Positions 6,629 through 10,914 of a stretch of DNA of 10,914 bases are shown here, in pieces; within the stretch, counting starts at the first letter, position 1, and each line of letters starts with the position of its first letter. Below the pieces are notes generated by a model. The model was not told the origin of the DNA and did not search any database. It worked only from the letters and a program-made list of their open reading frames with translations. The position numbers were made by a program, and so were the translations under genes. Source of the stretch: a bacterium. GTDB taxonomy: Bacteria > JAGOBX01. The stretch covers positions 1-10,914 of the forward strand of contig JAKPEO010000012.1 of the NCBI GenBank assembly GCA_029551925.1. Direction: 5' to 3'.

Positions 6629-6949
6629 ATGGCTGAAAAAAAAAATCAGGAAGATAAAATTCATCATAAATATGCGCCTACTGAAAAAAAAACAGAACAA
6701 TTAGGCATTATAAAAAATTTAGATGATTTATTAGAAAAAGAAGAAGAACTATTAAAGAAAAATGGAAGCGGCGCCGAAAATAATAATTTATCAAAACTTA
6801 TAAATCCGCATTTGCTGCATATAATAGACGAAAAAAACAAATTGCCGACCGAAATATTTTTAGAGTTATTTGATAAACCAAAAGAAAAATTCAAAAAAAT
6901 CGAAGTTCAAAATATCGGCAAAAAATTTGTAAATGAAAAATTAATTTAA
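6629..6949 (+). CDS. hypothetical small charged protein (106 aa)
   Basis: I do not recognise this protein. More than a third of its residues are Lys or Glu. It has no signal peptide and no membrane segment, so it is probably cytoplasmic. Residues about 26-46 (IIKNLDDLLEKEEELLKK) could form an amphipathic or coiled-coil helix, followed by a Gly/Asn-rich linker (46-54) and a second more hydrophobic part (55-85, LSKLINPHLLHIIDEKN...). AAGGA stands about six bases before the ATG. It sits 21 bases after kdsC and 3 bases before the glycosyltransferase gene, so it is almost certainly co-transcribed. In many Proteobacteria lptC follows kdsC, but lptC encodes a membrane-anchored periplasmic protein and this does not fit. 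An A10 run directly after the fourth codon region (6636-6645) is a possible slippage site. Confidence 0.75.
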   Translation: MAEKKNQEDKIHHKYAPTEKKTEQLGIIKNLDDLLEKEEELLKKNGSGAENNNLSKLINPHLLHIIDEKNKLPTEIFLELFDKPKEKFKKIEVQNIGKKFVNEKLI

Positions 6950-6952
6950 TTT

Positions 6953-8161
6953 ATGCTTCAACAAAAAACTCTGAATTATCAAATACCAAATTCAGTTTTG
7001 AAATTCTTAATTGCGTGTATATTTATTTATAGTTTGTTGTATTATATTTATTATGGAATATTTCAACCGCGCAGCGGTAGAAAACCTGATTTTGACCCGT
7101 ATTGGACAGCGGCGTATTGTCTTAAAAATAATATCAATCCGTATAATGTAAATGATTTATTGGAAACAAGTAAAAAATTAGGCGCGCAAAAAAATGATAG
7201 AGAAATAAATAAATGCGTTTATCCGCCGCTGTTTATGCAGATTTTGAAGCCGTTTCTATTTTTTAATATTCAGACTGCGCGAGCAATTTGGAGTTGTATT
7301 GTTAATTCTTTATTTGTAATTTGCATAATTTTTCTATTCTATGATTTATTGCTAAAAAATTTTTATGTTTCGCTTTTGATAACTTCGCTATTTTTTCTTT
7401 TCAGACCGCTGTATATTACGTTGGCATTAGGACAGGTTAATATATTTATTTTTTTTCTTTTGCTGTTAGCGATTTGGGCTTATAATAAAAAAAAAAATTG
7501 GATTTTTTCAGCAGCGATTGCGCTCGCAAGTTTGATTAAAATTATCCCGTTTATAATTTATTTGTTTTTGATTTTGCGAAAAAAATACAAACTTTTTTTT
7601 ATAGCGCTATTTATGTTTTTACTTGTTTTTTTAGTATCTTATTTATTTAATCCGCAAGAATATAAAATTTATTTTTTTGAGGTGCTGCCGCAATTTTCGC
7701 AAGGCGCGGGCGCTGAAAATCTGTATAATATTTCATTAGACAGTTTTTTGAAAAAACATAATATTTCAAATATTTTTCAGATATTGTTTCAGATAATTCT
7801 AATATTGTTGTTAATAGCGCAAAATTTAAAATATAATACTGATGATTTTGACGAATATATTTTTGGAATGACTGTCGGTATATCGTTATTAATTCCAAAA
7901 ACTTTATGGGAACATCATTTACTTTTGATTTTTATTGTCTTTTTTATTTTGCTAAAAAATATTTTAAATAATAGATTAGCATTGAAAAATAATATTATTT
8001 TGATATTGTTTGCAATTTCTATATCTATTTTGCTGTTAGATATAAAATATTACGATGGCCGCTTGAATGATTTTCCTTTGAGTTTATTTAGATATATAAA
8101 ATTATACGCCGCAATATGCCTAAATTTTCTTTATATTTTAGGATTAAAAAAGATAACTTGA
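6953..8161 (+). CDS. multi-pass membrane glycosyltransferase, GT87/DUF2029-like
   Basis: This 402-residue integral membrane protein has about ten hydrophobic segments (for example 15-35, 113-133, 138-158, 162-178, 186-208, 212-231, 276-292, 304-320, 322-338, 345-363, 381-398). It shows the layout of GT-C-fold enzymes that use polyprenyl-phosphate sugars: an acidic loop motif PDFDPYWTAA (45-54), NPY (62-64), YPPLF (90-94), LALGQVNIF (157-165) and LASLIKIIPF (191-200), all features of the GT87 (DUF2029) family. It probably adds a mannose or other hexose to a glycolipid or glycan outside the membrane; donor and acceptor are unknown. It starts 3 bases after the small unknown gene and has no Shine-Dalgarno, so coupling is likely. 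The stop is TGA followed at once by TAA. An A11 run in the coding region lies near 7487-7497. Confidence 0.82.
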   Translation: MLQQKTLNYQIPNSVLKFLIACIFIYSLLYYIYYGIFQPRSGRKPDFDPYWTAAYCLKNNINPYNVNDLLETSKKLGAQKNDREINKCVYPPLFMQILKPFLFFNIQTARAIWSCIVNSLFVICIIFLFYDLLLKNFYVSLLITSLFFLFRPLYITLALGQVNIFIFFLLLLAIWAYNKKKNWIFSAAIALASLIKIIPFIIYLFLILRKKYKLFFIALFMFLLVFLVSYLFNPQEYKIYFFEVLPQFSQGAGAENLYNISLDSFLKKHNISNIFQILFQIILILLLIAQNLKYNTDDFDEYIFGMTVGISLLIPKTLWEHHLLLIFIVFFILLKNILNNRLALKNNIILILFAISISILLLDIKYYDGRLNDFPLSLFRYIKLYAAICLNFLYILGLKKIT

Positions 8162-8169
8162 TAAAAATT

Positions 8170-8508
8170 CTATAGTCCAAATACTACAATAAGCAGCATT
8201 TTAAATTTTTCTATAGCTAATAAAGCGTGCGGTATTCCTGCTGGCATTACTATTGTCTCGCCAGATTTTAGAGTATATTTATTTTCGGCGATAGTGATTT
8301 CAGCTGCGCCATCTATGATATATACCAGTGCATCGCCGGTTGAAGAATGCGAACTGATTTCTTCGTTTTTATCAAAAGCGAATAATGTAACGCTTAATGC
8401 TTTATTTTGAGCAAGTGTTCTACTTACTACTTGTTCGTCTTTGTATTCTACTAATGTTGACAATTTCAAAACTTTAGAAAAATCAATGTTTTTAATAAAA
8501 TTTTGCAT
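8170..8508 (-). CDS. small single-domain cupin protein
   Basis: The 112-residue protein is one cupin beta-barrel. Motif 1 region is EISSHSSTGDALVYIIDGAAEITI (50-73) and motif 2 is GETIVMPAGIPHALLA (83-98). It closely follows a widespread family of about 110-residue cupins of unknown function that begin with VxYxxxQVVSxTLAQN and end with FKMLL. Of the classical metal ligands His54 and His94 are present, while the second His of HxH is Ser56 and the Glu is replaced; this pattern is normal for the subgroup, so metal binding may be altered rather than lost. It has the strongest ribosome site in the window (GGAGG, 6 bases before ATG), stands alone, and converges with the glycosyltransferase gene, with 8 bases between stops. 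It ends in TAG. A role in sensing or binding a small molecule is a guess. Confidence 0.9.
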   Translation of the reverse strand: MQNFIKNIDFSKVLKLSTLVEYKDEQVVSRTLAQNKALSVTLFAFDKNEEISSHSSTGDALVYIIDGAAEITIAENKYTLKSGETIVMPAGIPHALLAIEKFKMLLIVVFGL

Positions 8509-8542
8509 ATTATACCTCCGTAATTTTTAATATTTTATCTAA

Positions 8543-8548
8543 ATTATA
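8543..8548 (-). promoter_or_regulatory. candidate -10 element for the cupin gene
   Basis: On the minus strand these bases read TATAAT, about 35 bases upstream of the cupin ATG with the GGAGG between. A clear -35 at the right distance is lacking; TTGTCA exists but is 23 bases away. Confidence 0.4.
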
Positions 8549-8608
8549 ATTAACATTTTAAGATATTGCCTTGACAAAAATCAAAAAAATAAAAAATAAC
8601 AAAAAAAG

Positions 8609-8637
8609 TTGTTTTTTTTTAGAAAATAGTATATATT
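8609..8637 (+). promoter_or_regulatory. candidate sigma-70-type promoter of the secreted PLD gene
   Basis: TTGTTT (8609-8614), a 17-base spacer, then TATATT (8632-8637) predicts a start near 8644 and a leader of about 32 bases carrying AAGGTGAG (8663-8670) before ATG 8676. A T9 run overlaps the -35 and spacer. A perfect TTGACA at 8571-8576 has no matching -10. Bases 8591-8617 can fold into an A/T hairpin (AAAAAATAAC with GTTGTTTTTT, loop of seven A). Confidence 0.5.
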
Positions 8638-8675
8638 ATATAGGTTAAATAATAATATAAAAAAGGTGAGTTAAA

Positions 8676-10388
8676 ATGATAAAAAAACTTTCAATATTTT
8701 TAATGTTTTTGTTATTATTATCAAATGTTAATGCTGGCACAGTATATGACCAAGCGGAATATAATGTAATAATAGATGGTCCGCGGACAGTATTAGTGAG
8801 CACATCTACAAAATTTACAATAACAGTTTATGATAAATATGGTAAAAAAATTACCTCCTCTGATTTTAGCAGGACATATACGACAACAGGCGTAAAAATA
8901 TTAAGTAAATCAATATCATTTCAAGATGCCAGCGGTGCGACGCAGGAACTAACTGGTTATTATGAAATCGAAGTAGTAGCGTCATTGTCAGAAGGGACGC
9001 GTTCTATACAGACAGGCAATATATTATATGAATCCACATTTTCAAACCCAGAAGTGAAGCACGATAAATTAGAAGCGATGATAATTGATGAAATCAATCG
9101 CGCGACAAAATCAATAGATTTGGCATTATATAATATTCGCAGTAATAAAATCATAGATGCATTATTAAGTGCAGCAGCGCGTATAGGTGCAAATAATATT
9201 AGAATGGTAACAGAATATGATAATTATACTACATCGTGGAATAAAGAGTTTTATGATCGTATAGAAAAAGCGGGGATTAAGATTATAACTGATGCTGACG
9301 GCGGCGGCGGGTATGGTTTGAGTCATAATAAATTTATGATATTCGATAATGCTCGCGTTATTACCGGCTCGTATAATCCGACTTATGAAGCGACTTATTT
9401 TGATAATAATAATTCTATTTTAATACAGTCTACAAAAGCCGCATCAATATTTAAAGCGGAATTTGAGCAAATGTTTACAGGTAAAAAATTCGGGACAGCG
9501 AAAACAGCGTCAGTTGTAACGCAGTTTGATTATACAAGGGATTATTCAAAAGTTTTGAATCTCAATACAGCGACAAAGACGCAGCTGGCGAGTATTACTG
9601 GCATAAGCAGCGGCGCAGCTGCGCGAATAATCGAATATCGCGATAAGAATAATGGTTTTAAATCGGTTGATGAATTATTAAAAGTAAGCGGTATAACATT
9701 GGCAAATTTTACTGAAATGCAGCGTTATTTATATTTGCCTGAAAATGAAGGAAAAGTAAATTTGAATACGGCGACGAAAACGCAATTGCAGACATTGTCA
9801 GGCGTTGGCTCAACATTAGCGCAAAGAATAATAGATTATCGGACTGCTACGCCCGGCGGCTTTAAAGACATTACGGATTTGAAAAATATTACAGGCATAA
9901 GCGACGGTATATATGCAGGTATAAAAAATTCTGTTACTGTTATTGACGGAGCAAATACATTTTTAGGCGAAGCATATTTTTCGCCAAAAGATAAAATTGA
10001 AGATAAAATTATTAATTATATTAATAAAGCGGAATATACAATAGAATTTGCATTATTTACATTTACAGAAGTAGATATTGCTAATGCTTTAATTGCTGCG
10101 AAGAATCGCGGAGTAGTTGTGCGCGGAATATTTGAAGATGCGCAAATAGATATTACGGGCTGTCAATATACTCCGTTGAAGAATGCGGGGATAAAGGTTA
10201 TTAAAGATAAGAATTCATATTGTATGCATCATAAATATATTATTATAGACGGCAGAATAGTAATAACCGGTTCATTTAATTGGACAGCAAGCGCTAATGT
10301 AAAAAATGATGAAAATATTGTAATTTTAAAAGATAAACCGACTGCGATACAATATTATGAAGATTTCAAGAAAATTTTAGCGTATTAA
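8676..10388 (+). CDS. secreted phospholipase D/nuclease-like protein with two internal helix-hairpin-helix modules
   Basis: The 570-residue product starts with a Sec signal peptide (basic MIKK, hydrophobic 5-17, probable cleavage after NVNA, residue 20), so it is exported. Residues 21-115 are a beta-rich, possibly Ig-like domain. The first PLD half (about 123-270) has HNKFMIFD (217-224). Two ComEA-type helix-hairpin-helix domains follow (293-341 and 360-413), each beginning LNTATKTQL. The second PLD half (about 427-568) has HHKYIIID (518-525). Both HxKx4D motifs are complete, each followed by GS(Y/F)N, so an active enzyme is expected. HhH modules bind DNA backbone, favouring an extracytoplasmic nuclease over a lipase. 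It has a good Shine-Dalgarno and appears to be transcribed on its own promoter. Possible roles are nutrient or phosphate scavenging from extracellular DNA, DNA uptake processing, or attack on competitors; none can be chosen from sequence. Confidence 0.9.
   Translation: MIKKLSIFLMFLLLLSNVNAGTVYDQAEYNVIIDGPRTVLVSTSTKFTITVYDKYGKKITSSDFSRTYTTTGVKILSKSISFQDASGATQELTGYYEIEVVASLSEGTRSIQTGNILYESTFSNPEVKHDKLEAMIIDEINRATKSIDLALYNIRSNKIIDALLSAAARIGANNIRMVTEYDNYTTSWNKEFYDRIEKAGIKIITDADGGGGYGLSHNKFMIFDNARVITGSYNPTYEATYFDNNNSILIQSTKAASIFKAEFEQMFTGKKFGTAKTASVVTQFDYTRDYSKVLNLNTATKTQLASITGISSGAAARIIEYRDKNNGFKSVDELLKVSGITLANFTEMQRYLYLPENEGKVNLNTATKTQLQTLSGVGSTLAQRIIDYRTATPGGFKDITDLKNITGISDGIYAGIKNSVTVIDGANTFLGEAYFSPKDKIEDKIINYINKAEYTIEFALFTFTEVDIANALIAAKNRGVVVRGIFEDAQIDITGCQYTPLKNAGIKVIKDKNSYCMHHKYIIIDGRIVITGSFNWTASANVKNDENIVILKDKPTAIQYYEDFKKILAY
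9552..9914 (+). repeat. tandem ComEA-like helix-hairpin-helix repeat inside the PLD gene
   Basis: Protein residues 293-341 and 360-413 are two copies of one module. Both contain LNTATKTQL, then a GI/GVG-type hairpin (TGISSG; SGVGST), an A.RII(E/D)YR helix, a GF(K)S/D.(D)(E/D)L turn and a final TGIS/SGIT hairpin. The nucleotide copies have diverged, so the duplication is old or under protein-level constraint. Confidence 0.85.
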
Positions 10389-10456
10389 AATATTATTGCA
10401 GATTAAATGTTTCTGGCTGAACTGCACAATTTAATTAATCGATTTTCAATGCATTT

Positions 10457-10914
10457 ATGAATAAAATATCTGCATTAATAAAAATAATAATTGCCTGTTT
10501 TTTTTGTCTGCTTTTATTTAATAATTCGTTTGCTAATAATGAATTATTAGAAAAGCGTTTGCTTTTTGCGTCTGAAATGTTTTTTCAAAACGAAGATATT
10601 TACGGACCAAACAGAATAAATCTAACCGAACAACAAATCAAAGAATTAAATGAATACGCTCTGAATACTTTAAATATTATAGTTAAAGACACTTTAAATT
10701 TAGATGATGATACAGTGGAACAATATATTTTAAAAAAAATTTATGGTGCAAATGGATTAAGAGATAAAATTGCAGAAAAAATCGATGGAATGATGCTCGC
10801 CAAAAAAGGCGAAATTTCAGAAATCATTGAAAGGCAAACAATTTTACCGCTAAATAAAATAATAATAATTGCAGGACTTTTTATAGCTTTATTGATTTTA
10901 TTAAAATTTGTTTT
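10457..10914 (+). CDS. partial exported, membrane-anchored hypothetical protein (3' end cut by window)
   Basis: The frame opens at ATG 10457 and runs 152 codons to the window edge without a stop. It starts with a signal peptide (MNKISALIKIIIACFFCLLLF, probable cleavage after NNSFA, residue 26). A polar, mostly helical segment of about 105 residues follows, then a hydrophobic stretch from about 134 to the edge (NKIIIIAGLFIALLILLK), likely a transmembrane helix. The middle segment would be outside the cytoplasm. I do not recognise a family. No Shine-Dalgarno is visible. It begins 68 bases after the PLD gene in the same direction, and with no strong terminator between them they may be co-transcribed. 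The Cys residues at 14 and 17 lie inside the hydrophobic signal and do not form a clear lipobox. Confidence 0.65.
   Translation, partial: MNKISALIKIIIACFFCLLLFNNSFANNELLEKRLLFASEMFFQNEDIYGPNRINLTEQQIKELNEYALNTLNIIVKDTLNLDDDTVEQYILKKIYGANGLRDKIAEKIDGMMLAKKGEISEIIERQTILPLNKIIIIAGLFIALLILLKFV

Noticed and set aside
8143-8180. Shared terminator between the convergent glycosyltransferase and cupin genes
   Set aside because: Only a six-base imperfect stem (GGATTA/TAGTCC) with a loop of about 27 bases can be formed, and no T-run follows.
8571-8576. Perfect TTGACA as the -35 box of the PLD promoter
   Set aside because: Bases 16-18 downstream contain no TATAAT-like sequence, and the nearest good -10 (8632) is 55 bases away. 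TTGTTT at 8609 fits better.
10396-10425. Intrinsic terminator after the PLD gene
   Set aside because: TGCAG/CTGCA gives only five base pairs with a 20-base loop and no T-run; too weak to call.
1-10914. Sigma-54 (-24/-12) promoters, CRISPR arrays, IS elements, tRNA genes
   Set aside because: Scanned by eye because rpoN is present and the window might be accessory DNA. No GG-N10-GC promoter with good consensus, no regularly spaced repeats, no transposase and no tRNA cloverleaf were found.

Overview
The window looks like a piece of a chromosome from a very AT-rich Gram-negative (diderm) bacterium. The outer-membrane lifestyle is inferred from lpxK (lipid A kinase) and kdsC (KDO-8-phosphate phosphatase). 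Clear sigma-54 (rpoN) and tadA genes show a bacterium with ordinary housekeeping functions. Genes end in TAA, TGA or TAG at normal family lengths, so the standard bacterial code applies. No rRNA, tRNA or ribosomal protein gene is present, so the phylum cannot be fixed. The composition and gene mix would suit a host-associated or candidate-phylum lineage, but that is only a guess.

Layout. (1) 1-370: no intact gene. Bases 1-184 are extremely AT-rich, while 185-370 has coding-like composition and may be the decayed 3' end of a gene. (2) 371-5021: a five-gene leftward operon, in transcription order tadA, rpoN, a STAS-domain protein with a Gln/Lys-rich tail, a PfkB-family sugar/nucleoside kinase, and lpxK. 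The first pair and the last pair each overlap by ATGA. (3) 5022-5115: a short AT-rich divergent promoter region. (4) 5116-8161: a rightward operon of a metallo-beta-lactamase-fold hydrolase, kdsC (true start GTG 6035), a 106-residue charged unknown protein, and a GT87-like membrane glycosyltransferase. (5) 8170-8508: a leftward single-gene small cupin. (6) 8509-8675: a second divergent promoter region. (7) 8676-10388: a secreted double-HKD phospholipase D/nuclease-like protein with two helix-hairpin-helix DNA-binding modules inserted between its catalytic halves. (8) 10457-end: the start of an exported, membrane-anchored unknown protein, cut by the window edge.

How they fit. lpxK and kdsC serve opposite ends of KDO2-lipid A synthesis, and the GT87-like enzyme probably adds sugar to an envelope glycan or glycolipid. 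rpoN and the STAS protein are regulatory, and tadA is translation-related. No defence system, prophage, IS element or CRISPR array is visible. The most unusual items are the PLD-HhH-HhH-PLD protein, the possible gene remnant fused in frame behind lpxK, and the Q-rich STAS protein next to rpoN.
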